Shown piece by piece: positions 1 through 7,056 of a stretch of DNA of 64,000 nucleotides (the first letter of the stretch is position 1; each line of letters opens with the position of its first letter). The notes under the pieces are model-generated. The model ran no database searches. It was not told the origin of the DNA and was given only the letters and a program-made list of their open reading frames with translations. A program made the translations under genes and the position numbers. Origin of the DNA: Streptomyces marokkonensis (GTDB lineage: Bacteria; Actinomycetota; Actinomycetes; Streptomycetales; Streptomycetaceae); the NCBI RefSeq assembly GCF_008312835.1, contig NZ_VSKS01000005.1:62001-126000 (forward strand), given 5' to 3'.

Positions 1-528
1 GACGCCCCGCTGGTGGTCCTGGAACCGAGCTGTGCGGCGACGCTGCGCACGGACGCCCCGGAACTGCTCCCCGGCGACCCGCGCGCGGCGCGGCTCGCCG
101 CGCGGGTGCGCACGTTCGCCGAAACCCTGGAGCAGTACGCCCCGGACTGGGCCCCGCCGTCCCTGAACCGCCAGGTCACCGGCCAGACCCACTGCCACCA
201 GCACGCGGTCCTGGGCGACGCGGCCGACCGCCGGCTGCGCGCCGCGGCCGGCCTCACCGGCGAGCTGACGGGTGGCTGCTGCGGTCTGGCGGGCAATTTC
301 GGCTTCGAGAAGGGCCACTACGAGGTCTCCCGGGCCTGCGCGGAGGACCGGCTGCTGCCGTCGCTACGGGAGGCACCGGAGGAGGCGGTCGTCCTGGCCG
401 ACGGCTTCTCCTGCCGTACGCAGCTCGAGCAGGTGGCGGGCGTCCGGGGACGGCACCTGGCGGAGGTGCTGGCGGCGTCCCTGCCCGCGGCGGAGCGGGA
501 CGGCGGACGGCCGGCCGGCGATCCCTAG
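1..528 (+). CDS. FAD-linked oxidase / Fe-S oxidoreductase, C-terminal fragment
   Basis: The gene enters from the left edge, so only the last 175 residues are visible. They form the second CCG (cysteine-rich) domain found in GlpC/LutA-type and D-lactate dehydrogenase-type Fe-S oxidoreductases. The visible motifs are EPSCAATLRTD near the start, TGQTHCHQHAV in the middle, and GGCCGLAGNFGFEKGHYE, which carries the paired cysteines and the glycine-rich turn. Members of this family oxidise 2-hydroxy acids and pass electrons through the CCG domain. The N-terminal FAD domain, if present, lies outside the window. Its TAG stop lies within a CTAG that also supplies the stop of the converging methyltransferase. 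The family assignment is firm; the substrate is unknown. Confidence 0.8.
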   Translation, partial: DAPLVVLEPSCAATLRTDAPELLPGDPRAARLAARVRTFAETLEQYAPDWAPPSLNRQVTGQTHCHQHAVLGDAADRRLRAAAGLTGELTGGCCGLAGNFGFEKGHYEVSRACAEDRLLPSLREAPEEAVVLADGFSCRTQLEQVAGVRGRHLAEVLAASLPAAERDGGRPAGDP

Positions 529-1013
529 AGGCCGTCAGGTGACTCGGGCCGCGGGACGATCAGTTCACGCAGCGGATCGCCGCCGTCGACGAAGAGCCGG
601 GCGTCCGTCCTGGTCGCCTCGCCGAGACGCCGCAGCACCCGCTCACCGGCCTCGGGGTGCCGCCCGTCGAGGGCGCCGACGCGGACGGCGAACACGAGGT
701 CGAACGGCTCCTCGTCCGGGAGCAGGACGAAGTCCTCGGCCGCGACCTGCCGGACGCTCATGCGGCCCGACCCGATCTCCTCCGCCGCGGCGGCGCGCGC
801 CTGGGCGACGGCGGTGGCGGATCTGTCGACGGCCAGGATGTGACCGGTGGTGAGCCGTCCCGCGACCGCTCGCGCGGCCGCCCCCGGCCCGCACCCGATC
901 TCGAGGACGCGGGAGTGCGGCTGGAGGGGGAGCGCGTTCACGATCGCGGAGAGCCGCGGCGACAGTCGTACCGGCACGGACGAGACGATAGGCGCCGGAC
1001 GGCCGGTGCGCAC
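525..1013 (-). CDS. class I SAM-dependent methyltransferase
   Basis: This encodes a short (about 162 aa) Rossmann-fold methyltransferase. Motif I is VLEIGCGPGAAARAV, followed by an acidic strand end in ILAVDRS that would bind the SAM ribose. The C-terminal part is short, so the substrate domain is minimal. The start is uncertain. I use GTG at 1013 (VRTGRPAPIV); another GTG lies at 977, and neither has a clear ribosome binding site. Its stop codon overlaps the stop of the left-hand oxidoreductase gene within CTAG at 525-528, so the two genes converge with no spacer. The substrate cannot be deduced. Confidence 0.7.
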   Translation of the reverse strand: MRTGRPAPIVSSVPVRLSPRLSAIVNALPLQPHSRVLEIGCGPGAAARAVAGRLTTGHILAVDRSATAVAQARAAAAEEIGSGRMSVRQVAAEDFVLLPDEEPFDLVFAVRVGALDGRHPEAGERVLRRLGEATRTDARLFVDGGDPLRELIVPRPESPDGL

Positions 1014-1048
1014 GCGCGGCGGGACGCGCCGCGGCTCGTGCGCACCGG

Positions 1049-1537
1049 TCAGGGCGTGGTCTCGCCCCGTACCAGCGGGTGGCACACCGGCTGGACGCCC
1101 TCCGGGAGGTCGTCCGGCAGGCACCAGCGGGCCTCCAGGATCTCGGTGGGGTCCAGGCGCAGTTCCCCGCCCAGCAGACGGGCCTCGAAGGCCACCTCCA
1201 GGCGGGTGCGGAAGCCGCTGTTCAGCATGACGAGGCGGCCCGTCTCGACGTCGAGGCCCGTCTCCTCCCTGACCTCGCGCACCACGGTCGCGCGGAAGTC
1301 CTCGCCCTTGCGCGCGAAGCCGCTCGGCAGGCCCCACTGGCGGCCAGGCGGCCACATCCGGTGCCGGAGCAGCAGCACCCGGCCCTCGTCGTCGCGCACC
1401 ACACCGGTCACGCCGACCACGAACTTGGCGTGCAGCAACCACACGATGCGGCCCTGCACGGGGCGCAGGAGCCGCCAGAGCCGGACGAGCAGTCGTCGCA
1501 CAGAACCTCGGATCGTGGGAGCGGACGGGGGTGTCAC
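1049..1537 (-). CDS. Nudix hydrolase
   Basis: This encodes a Nudix-fold pyrophosphohydrolase of about 162 aa. The complete Nudix box (G-x5-E-x7-REUxEExGU) is visible at roughly residues 73-95, running from GFARKGEDF to REVREETGLD, so the metal-binding glutamates are intact. An N-terminal hydrophobic and basic stretch (VRRLLVRLWRLLRP) might associate with membrane. I chose GTG at 1537. An in-frame ATG at 1606 would add 23 residues of low-complexity sequence, and neither start has a strong ribosome binding site. The gene is transcribed away from the EamA exporter and the two share an upstream region. The nucleotide or other diphosphate substrate is unknown. Confidence 0.85.
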   Translation of the reverse strand: MTPPSAPTIRGSVRRLLVRLWRLLRPVQGRIVWLLHAKFVVGVTGVVRDDEGRVLLLRHRMWPPGRQWGLPSGFARKGEDFRATVVREVREETGLDVETGRLVMLNSGFRTRLEVAFEARLLGGELRLDPTEILEARWCLPDDLPEGVQPVCHPLVRGETTP

Positions 1538-1639
1538 CAGGGGAAACCGTACCCGCTGGGGTCCAGGTGGCGGACGGAGTTGACCGGGGAGGGGCAGGGG
1601 CCGCATCGTCAGGCATATAAGCGCTTTACGGTGCTGACT

Positions 1640-1659
1640 CAGTCCAATACGCTGGACTG
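1640..1659. promoter_or_regulatory. inverted repeat between nudix and EamA genes, possible operator
   Basis: The arms AGTCCA and TGGACT are perfectly inverted around a 6-base spacer (ATACGC), and one further flanking C/G pair extends the dyad to 7 bp. It sits in the divergent region between the Nudix gene and the EamA exporter, 66 bases before the exporter GTG. This is a plausible regulator binding site for the exporter. No cognate regulator is encoded next to it, so this remains an inference. Confidence 0.4.
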
Positions 1660-1724
1660 CGAAGTACATCAAGTCGCACACTCGGTACAGGCAAGTGTCC
1701 GCTCCGACATCCCTGGAAGGCCCC

Positions 1725-2672
1725 GTGACCACCCCCAGCGCCGCCACCCCGTCCACCGCTCCGGGGGCCGCCCCCGCGTCCACGCCGGCCGGCGTCCCGC
1801 GCGGGCGGGGCTCCCTCGGGCCGGTCGGGCTGGTGCTCGCCGGTGGGATCTCCGTGCAGTTCGGCGGGGCGCTGGCGGTCACGCTGATGCCGCGCGCCGG
1901 TGCGCTCGGGGTCGTGTCGCTGCGGTTGCTGGTGGCCGCGCTGGTGCTGATGGCGCTGTGCCGGCCGGGGCTGCGCGGGCACTCGCGCGCCGACTGGAGC
2001 ACGGTGATCGTCTTCGGTGTCGCCATGGCCGCGATGAACGGGCTCTTCTACCAGTCCGTCGCCCGCATCCCGCTCGGCCCGGCGGTCACCCTGGAGGTCC
2101 TCGGCCCGCTCACGCTGTCCGTCCTGGCCTCACGGCGGGCGGTCAACATCGTGTGGGCCGCGCTGGCCCTCGCCGGCGTGTTCCTCCTCGGCGGCGGAGG
2201 CTTCAGCGGTCTCGACCCGCTGGGCGTCGCCTTCGCGCTGGGCGCCGGCGCCATGTGGGCGGCGTACATCGTCTTCAGCGCGCGTACGGGGCGCCGCTTC
2301 CCGCAGGCGGACGGGCTGGCCCTCGCGATGGCCGTGGCGGCCGTGCTGTTCCTGCCGCTGGGGATCGCCGAGTCCGGCACGAAGCTGCTCGATCCGACGG
2401 TCCTCGGCCTGGGCGCGGCGGTCGCGGTGCTGTCGTCCGTCCTCCCGTACACCCTCGAACTCCTCGCCCTGCGCCGCCTGCCCGCGTCCACCTTCGCGAT
2501 CCTGATGAGCCTGGAACCGGCCCTCGCGGCCGCCGCTGGCTTCCTGATCCTCGACCAGGCCCTGTCCGCCCCGGAGGCCGCGGCCATCGCCCTGGTCGTC
2601 GCGGCGAGCATGGGGGCGGTACGGACGCAGGTGGGACGGGTGAAGGTGAAGAGGACGGGGGCTGTCTCCTGA
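1725..2672 (+). CDS. EamA/RhaT-family drug/metabolite exporter
   Basis: This encodes an integral membrane transporter of 315 aa with the usual ten hydrophobic segments of the EamA (DMT) superfamily in two internally related halves. Typical signatures are visible, such as LRLLVAALVLMAL in the first half and SVLPYTLELLALRRLP followed by FAILMSLEPALAA in the second. Such proteins export amino acids, metabolites or drugs across the cytoplasmic membrane. The GTG at 1725 has a GGAAGG ribosome binding site four bases upstream and is preferred over the GTG at 1695. The N-terminal 25 residues are Ala/Pro/Thr-rich and cytosolic. The gene stands alone, divergent from the Nudix gene. The substrate is unknown. 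Confidence 0.88.
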   Translation: MTTPSAATPSTAPGAAPASTPAGVPRGRGSLGPVGLVLAGGISVQFGGALAVTLMPRAGALGVVSLRLLVAALVLMALCRPGLRGHSRADWSTVIVFGVAMAAMNGLFYQSVARIPLGPAVTLEVLGPLTLSVLASRRAVNIVWAALALAGVFLLGGGGFSGLDPLGVAFALGAGAMWAAYIVFSARTGRRFPQADGLALAMAVAAVLFLPLGIAESGTKLLDPTVLGLGAAVAVLSSVLPYTLELLALRRLPASTFAILMSLEPALAAAAGFLILDQALSAPEAAAIALVVAASMGAVRTQVGRVKVKRTGAVS

Positions 2673-2744
2673 CTGGTCAGGGCGGCTGAGGTACTTCATC
2701 TCCACGGTCCCGGATATGGAGGCGCTGACGCAGGAGCCGGGCAC

Positions 2745-2837
2745 GCGTTCGTCGTCGGCGGTTTCTTCGTGTACATGGTCGCGCCACGCTCGGAGCTCGT
2801 CACCATCTGGCAGGTGACGCCGGATCCCCTTCCCTGA
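2745..2837 (+). pseudogene. possible remnant of a coding sequence
   Basis: A short open stretch in the same frame as the preceding exporter reads AFVVGGFFVYMVAPRSELV and continues to TIWQVTPDPLP before a TGA. It looks like real protein (hydrophobic turn, codon pattern) but has no plausible start codon or ribosome binding site upstream. It could be the degraded 3' end of a lost gene. It could equally be chance coding-like sequence in a GC-rich intergenic region. Confidence 0.2.
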
Positions 2838-2879
2838 CGGCCCGGGAAAAGGTCACGCCCAGGCGGCCGATCAATTCAT

Positions 2880-2893
2880 GCAAGCATGCTTGC
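2880..2893. promoter_or_regulatory. perfect 14-bp palindrome, putative TetR-type operator of the catabolic operon
   Basis: GCAAGCATGCTTGC is a perfect palindrome located 78 bases before the first gene (2971) of the Atu-like operon. Its length and AT-containing centre resemble operators of TetR-family regulators. The last gene of the operon (12530) encodes a TetR protein, so feedback control is a natural model. No other copy was noticed in the window. Confidence 0.5.
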
Positions 2894-2970
2894 TTGTTTC
2901 CGGGCGGGCTGCCATGCTCCACGCAATCGCGCCGCACACCGCCGTGTCCGTGCCCCGAGGGGAGCGCCTC

Positions 2971-3768
2971 GTGTCCGATCCGACGCCCGTGATCGACGAC
3001 CTGCGTGAGGAGAGCGAGGAGCTCGACCGGCTCGTGGCCGGGCTGAGTCCAGGGCAGTGGGGGCTTCAGACGCCCGCGGCCGGGTGGACCGTGGCCCACC
3101 AGGTCGCCCACCTCGCCTGGACCGACCACTCCGCCCTGCTCGCCGTCACGGACGCCGACGCGTTCCGCGCGCTGGTCGAGCGGGCGCTCGCCGCCCCGCA
3201 CACCTTCGTCGACGACGGCGCCGAGGCGTACGCCCGGTCCGCGCCCGCCGAACTGCTCACGCGCTGGCGGGAGGGGCGCGCGGCGCTGGACAAGGCGCTG
3301 CGGGAGGCGCCGGCCGGGGCGCGGTTCCCCTGGTACGGCCCACCCATGTCCGCCGCCTCCATGGCGACCGCCCGTCTCATGGAGACCTGGGCCCACGGAC
3401 TGGACGTGGCGGAGACGATCGGTGTGACGCGGCCACCCACCGACCGGCTCAGGCATGTGGCGTGGCTCGGGGTGCGGACCCGCGACTTCGCGTACGGGGC
3501 GCACGGGCTCACCCCGCCGTCCGATCCCTTCCGGGTCGAGCTCGCCGCACCGGGGGGCGGGGTGTGGGCCTACGGGCCCGAGGACGCGCCCCAGCGCGTC
3601 ACCGGCCCCGCGCTCGACTTCTGTCTCCTCGTCACCCAGCGCGCCCACCGCACGGACCTCGCCCTCACCGCCGAGGGCGCCGACGCCGACCGGTGGCTGG
3701 ACATCGCCCAGGCCTTCGCCGGTCCGCCCGGAGGCGGGCGGGAGCCGAAGGGGGACACCGCGCGGTGA
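2971..3768 (+). CDS. TIGR03084-type (DinB-like) metal-binding protein, first gene of operon
   Basis: This 265-aa protein belongs to the family related to maleylpyruvate isomerase/DinB four-helix proteins that is found beside AtuA-like genes in actinobacteria. Visible features are the N-terminal helix SDPTPVIDDLREESEELD, the motif GWTVAHQVAHLAWTDH with the conserved histidines, and MATARLMETWAHGLDVAE, where a further histidine completes the likely metal site. The GTG at 2971 is preceded by GAGGGGAG. The stop overlaps the next start in GTGA, which indicates translational coupling to the AtuA-like gene. Its biochemical role is not established. A thiol-dependent or metal-dependent step in acyl-CoA catabolism is an inference from context. 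Confidence 0.75.
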   Translation: MSDPTPVIDDLREESEELDRLVAGLSPGQWGLQTPAAGWTVAHQVAHLAWTDHSALLAVTDADAFRALVERALAAPHTFVDDGAEAYARSAPAELLTRWREGRAALDKALREAPAGARFPWYGPPMSAASMATARLMETWAHGLDVAETIGVTRPPTDRLRHVAWLGVRTRDFAYGAHGLTPPSDPFRVELAAPGGGVWAYGPEDAPQRVTGPALDFCLLVTQRAHRTDLALTAEGADADRWLDIAQAFAGPPGGGREPKGDTAR

Positions 3769-5456
3769 CCGCGACGACCCTGCGCGTCGGGAACTTCTCC
3801 GGCTTCTACGGCGACCGCTTCGACGCCCTGCGCGAGATGCTCACCGGGGGCGAGGTCGACGTCCTCACCGGCGACTACCTCGCCGAACTGACCATGCTCA
3901 TCCTCGCCCGTGACCGGCTCAAGGACCCCTCCGGCGGATACGCCCGCACCTTCCTGCGGCAGCTCGAGGACACCCTCGGCCTCGCCCACGAGCGGGGCGT
4001 CAGGATCGTCACCAACGCGGGCGGGCTCAACCCCGCCGGACTCGCCGACGCCGTCCGCGCGCTGGCCGCCCGGCTGGGCATCCCCGTGCGGGTCGCCCAC
4101 GTCGAGGGCGACGACCTCACCGCGCGGTACCCCGGCAGCCTCGCCGCCCACGCCTACCTCGGCGGGTTCGGGATCGCCGCCTGTCTGCGCGAGGGCGCCG
4201 ACATCGTGGTCACCGGCCGGGTCACCGACGCGGCCCTGGTCACCGGTCCCGCCGCCGCCCACTTCGGCTGGACGCCGGCGGACCACGACCGGCTCGCGGG
4301 GGCCGTCGTCGCCGGGCACGTGCTGGAGTGCGGGGCACAGGCGACCGGCGGGAACTACGCGTTCTTCGGCGAACACCCTCGCGGCGACCTCCGGCGGCCC
4401 GGTTTCCCGCTCGCCGAGGTCCACGCCGACGGCAGCAGTGTCATCACCAAGCACCCCGGCACCGGCGGCTTCGTCGACGTCGGCACGGTCACCGCGCAAC
4501 TGCTCTACGAGACCGGTGGCGCCCGGTACGCCGGGCCGGACGTCACCGCGCGGCTGGACACCGTACGGCTCACTCAGGACGGGCCCGACCGGGTACGCGT
4601 CGAAGGGGTGCGGGGGGAGGCGCCCCCGCCCACGCTCAAGGTCGGGCTCAACCGCCTCGGCGGCTTCCGCAACGAGGTCGTGTTCGTGCTCACCGGACTC
4701 GGCATCGAGGCCAAGGCCGACCTCGTACAGGAGCAGATGGGCGAGGCGCTCGCCAAGTCGCCGCCCGCCGAGATCCGCTGGGACCTGGTGCGCACCGACC
4801 GGCCCGACGCCCCGACCCAGGAGACGGCGAGCGCGCTGCTGCGGCTCGTCGTGCGGGACCCCTCCCAGGAGAAGGCCGGGCGCGTGCTGGGCGCGGCCGC
4901 CGTCGAGCTCGCGCTGGCGAGCTGTCCCGGCTTCCATGTCATGGCACCACCGGGGAAGGGCTCCCCCTATGGGGTCTTCGAGGATGTGTACGTCCCTCAG
5001 GGCGACGTCGACCATGTGGCCGTCCTCCACGACGGACGCCGTGCTCCCGTGGACGCGCCGCACGACACCGCCGTAATCGACGACGTGCCGGAGCCCGAGC
5101 TTCCCGATCCGCCGACCGAGGGGCCCACGACACGCGCGCCCCTCGGCCTCCTCGCCGGCGCCCGCAGCGGCGACAAGGGCGGGAACGCCAACGTCGGCGT
5201 CTGGGTCCGCTCCGACGACGCCTGGCGGTGGCTCGCGCACGAACTGACCGTCGAGCGGTTCCGGACGCTGATCCCCGAGGCCCGCGAGCTGCCCGTCACC
5301 CGGCACGTACTGCCCCGTCTGCGCGCCCTGAACTTCGTCGTCGAGGGAATCCTCGGCGAGGGCGTCGCCGCGCAGGCCCGTTTCGATCCGCAGGCCAAGG
5401 CGCTCGGCGAATGGCTGCGCTCCCGGCACCTCGACATCCCGGAGGCCCTGCTTTGA
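3765..5456 (+). CDS. AtuA-like protein (DUF1446, acyclic terpene utilisation)
   Basis: This 563-aa protein has the two-part architecture of AtuA homologues. The large N-terminal DUF1446 domain starts VGNFSGFYGDRFDALREML and contains GDYLAELTMLILARDR and IVTNAGGLNPAGLADAV. A C-terminal domain of about 100 residues contains LAGARSGDKGGNANVGVWV. In Pseudomonas, atuA is part of the citronellol/geraniol catabolic cluster, but the catalytic function of AtuA is unproven. The start is the GTG inside GTGA, overlapping the upstream stop by four bases. The downstream carboxylase beta gene also overlaps it (TTGA). The family call is secure; terpene substrates are inferred only from the family name and operon content. 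Confidence 0.85.
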   Translation: MTATTLRVGNFSGFYGDRFDALREMLTGGEVDVLTGDYLAELTMLILARDRLKDPSGGYARTFLRQLEDTLGLAHERGVRIVTNAGGLNPAGLADAVRALAARLGIPVRVAHVEGDDLTARYPGSLAAHAYLGGFGIAACLREGADIVVTGRVTDAALVTGPAAAHFGWTPADHDRLAGAVVAGHVLECGAQATGGNYAFFGEHPRGDLRRPGFPLAEVHADGSSVITKHPGTGGFVDVGTVTAQLLYETGGARYAGPDVTARLDTVRLTQDGPDRVRVEGVRGEAPPPTLKVGLNRLGGFRNEVVFVLTGLGIEAKADLVQEQMGEALAKSPPAEIRWDLVRTDRPDAPTQETASALLRLVVRDPSQEKAGRVLGAAAVELALASCPGFHVMAPPGKGSPYGVFEDVYVPQGDVDHVAVLHDGRRAPVDAPHDTAVIDDVPEPELPDPPTEGPTTRAPLGLLAGARSGDKGGNANVGVWVRSDDAWRWLAHELTVERFRTLIPEARELPVTRHVLPRLRALNFVVEGILGEGVAAQARFDPQAKALGEWLRSRHLDIPEALL

Positions 5457-7051
5457 CGGCCCTCGAATCCGCCCTGAACGCGGCCGATCCGGAGTACCGG
5501 GCCAACCGCGAGGCCATGCTCGGCAAGCTCGCCGAACTCGATGCCGAACACGCCAAGGCACTCGCGGGCGGCGGCGAGAAGTACGTCGAGCGGCACCGGG
5601 GGCGCGGCAAGCTGCTCGCCCGCGAACGCGTCGAGCTGCTCCTCGACCCCGACACGCCCTTCCTAGAGCTGTCCGCGCTGGCCGCCTGGGGGAGCGAGTA
5701 CGCGGTCGGCGCCTCGCTCGTCACCGGCATCGGCGTCGTCGAGGGGGTGGAGTGCCTGATCACCGCGAACGACCCGACCGTGCGCGGCGGCGCCAGCAAC
5801 CCCTGGTCGCTGCGGAAGGCCCTGCGCGCCAACGACATCGCGCTCGCCAACCGGCTGCCCTGCATCAGCCTCGTCGAGTCCGGCGGCGCCGACCTGCCCT
5901 CCCAGAAGGAGATCTTCATCCCCGGCGGCGCCATCTTCCGGGACCTGACCCGGCTGTCGGCGGCCGGCATCCCGACCGTCGCCGTCGTCTTCGGCAACTC
6001 CACCGCCGGGGGCGCCTACGTCCCCGGCATGTCCGACCACGTGATCATGGTCAAGGAGCGGGCCAAGGTGTTCCTCGGCGGGCCGCCGCTGGTGAAGATG
6101 GCCACGGGGGAGGAGAGCGACGACGAGTCGCTGGGCGGCGCCGAGATGCACGCGCGCGTGTCGGGCCTCGCCGACTACTTCGCCGTCGACGAGCAGGACG
6201 CGCTCCGCCAGGCCCGCCGGGTCGTCGCCCGCCTCAACCACCGCAAGGCGTACGGTGATCCGGGACCGGCCGCCCCGCCCAGGTACGACGAGGACGAACT
6301 GCTGGGCATCGTCCCGGGCGACCTGAAGATCCCCTTCGACCCGCGCGAGGTCATCGCGCGGATCGTCGACTCCTCCGACTTCGACGAGTTCAAACCGCTC
6401 TACGGGACCAGCCTCACCACCGGCTGGGCAGGCCTCCACGGCTATCCCGTCGGCATCATCGCCAACGCCCGGGGGGTCCTCTTCAGCGAGGAGTCCCAGA
6501 AGGCCGCCCAGTTCATCCAGCTCGCCAACCAGCGCGACATCCCGCTGATCTTCCTGCACAACACCACCGGCTACATGGTCGGCAAGGAGTACGAGCAGGG
6601 CGGCATCATCAAGCACGGCGCCATGATGATCAACGCGGTCAGCAACTCGAAGGTCCCCCACCTGTCCGTCCTCATGGGCGCCTCCTACGGCGCCGGGCAC
6701 TACGGCATGTGCGGTCGCGCCTACGACCCGCGGTTCCTCTTCGCGTGGCCCGGCGCCAAGTCCGCCGTCATGGGCCCGCAGCAGCTCGCCGGCGTGCTGT
6801 CCATCGTCGCGCGGCAGTCGGCGGCGGCGAAGGGACGGCCGTACGACGACGAGGCGGACGCGGCGCTGCGCGCCATGGTGGAGCAGCAGATCGAGTCCGA
6901 GTCGCTGCCGATGTTCCTGTCCGGGCGGCTCTACGACGACGGCGTCATCGACCCGCGCGACACCCGCACCGTCCTCGGCCTGTGCCTGTCGGCCATCCAC
7001 ACCGCGCCCTACGAGGGCGCGCGCGGTGGCTTCGGCGTCTTCCGGATGTGA
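5453..7051 (+). CDS. acyl-CoA carboxylase beta (carboxyltransferase) subunit
   Basis: This 532-aa carboxyltransferase transfers CO2 from carboxybiotin to an acyl-CoA. The N-terminal half holds the acyl-CoA region (SLVESGGADLPSQKEIF) and the oxyanion motif GNSTAGGAYVPGMSD. The C-terminal half has the biotin-side motif FLHNTTGYMVGKEYEQGG and GASYGAGHYGMCGRAYDP. The overall pattern is that of methylcrotonyl/geranyl-CoA-type carboxyltransferases rather than acetyl/propionyl types. The segment IFIPGGAIFRDLTRLSAAG resembles, from memory, geranyl-CoA-like enzymes. The start is a rare TTG at 5453 overlapping the AtuA stop (TTGA), with GGAGG eight bases upstream. The alpha subunit follows five bases after the stop. 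The substrate is unproven. Confidence 0.9.
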   Translation: MTALESALNAADPEYRANREAMLGKLAELDAEHAKALAGGGEKYVERHRGRGKLLARERVELLLDPDTPFLELSALAAWGSEYAVGASLVTGIGVVEGVECLITANDPTVRGGASNPWSLRKALRANDIALANRLPCISLVESGGADLPSQKEIFIPGGAIFRDLTRLSAAGIPTVAVVFGNSTAGGAYVPGMSDHVIMVKERAKVFLGGPPLVKMATGEESDDESLGGAEMHARVSGLADYFAVDEQDALRQARRVVARLNHRKAYGDPGPAAPPRYDEDELLGIVPGDLKIPFDPREVIARIVDSSDFDEFKPLYGTSLTTGWAGLHGYPVGIIANARGVLFSEESQKAAQFIQLANQRDIPLIFLHNTTGYMVGKEYEQGGIIKHGAMMINAVSNSKVPHLSVLMGASYGAGHYGMCGRAYDPRFLFAWPGAKSAVMGPQQLAGVLSIVARQSAAAKGRPYDDEADAALRAMVEQQIESESLPMFLSGRLYDDGVIDPRDTRTVLGLCLSAIHTAPYEGARGGFGVFRM

Positions 7052-7056
7052 GGGAC

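Noticed and set aside
1079-2689. Very long reading frame on the plus strand across the Nudix and EamA genes
   Set aside because: It is rich in Arg, Pro and Gly with no domain motif, and covers two well-supported genes in other frames. Such frames are expected in GC-rich DNA.
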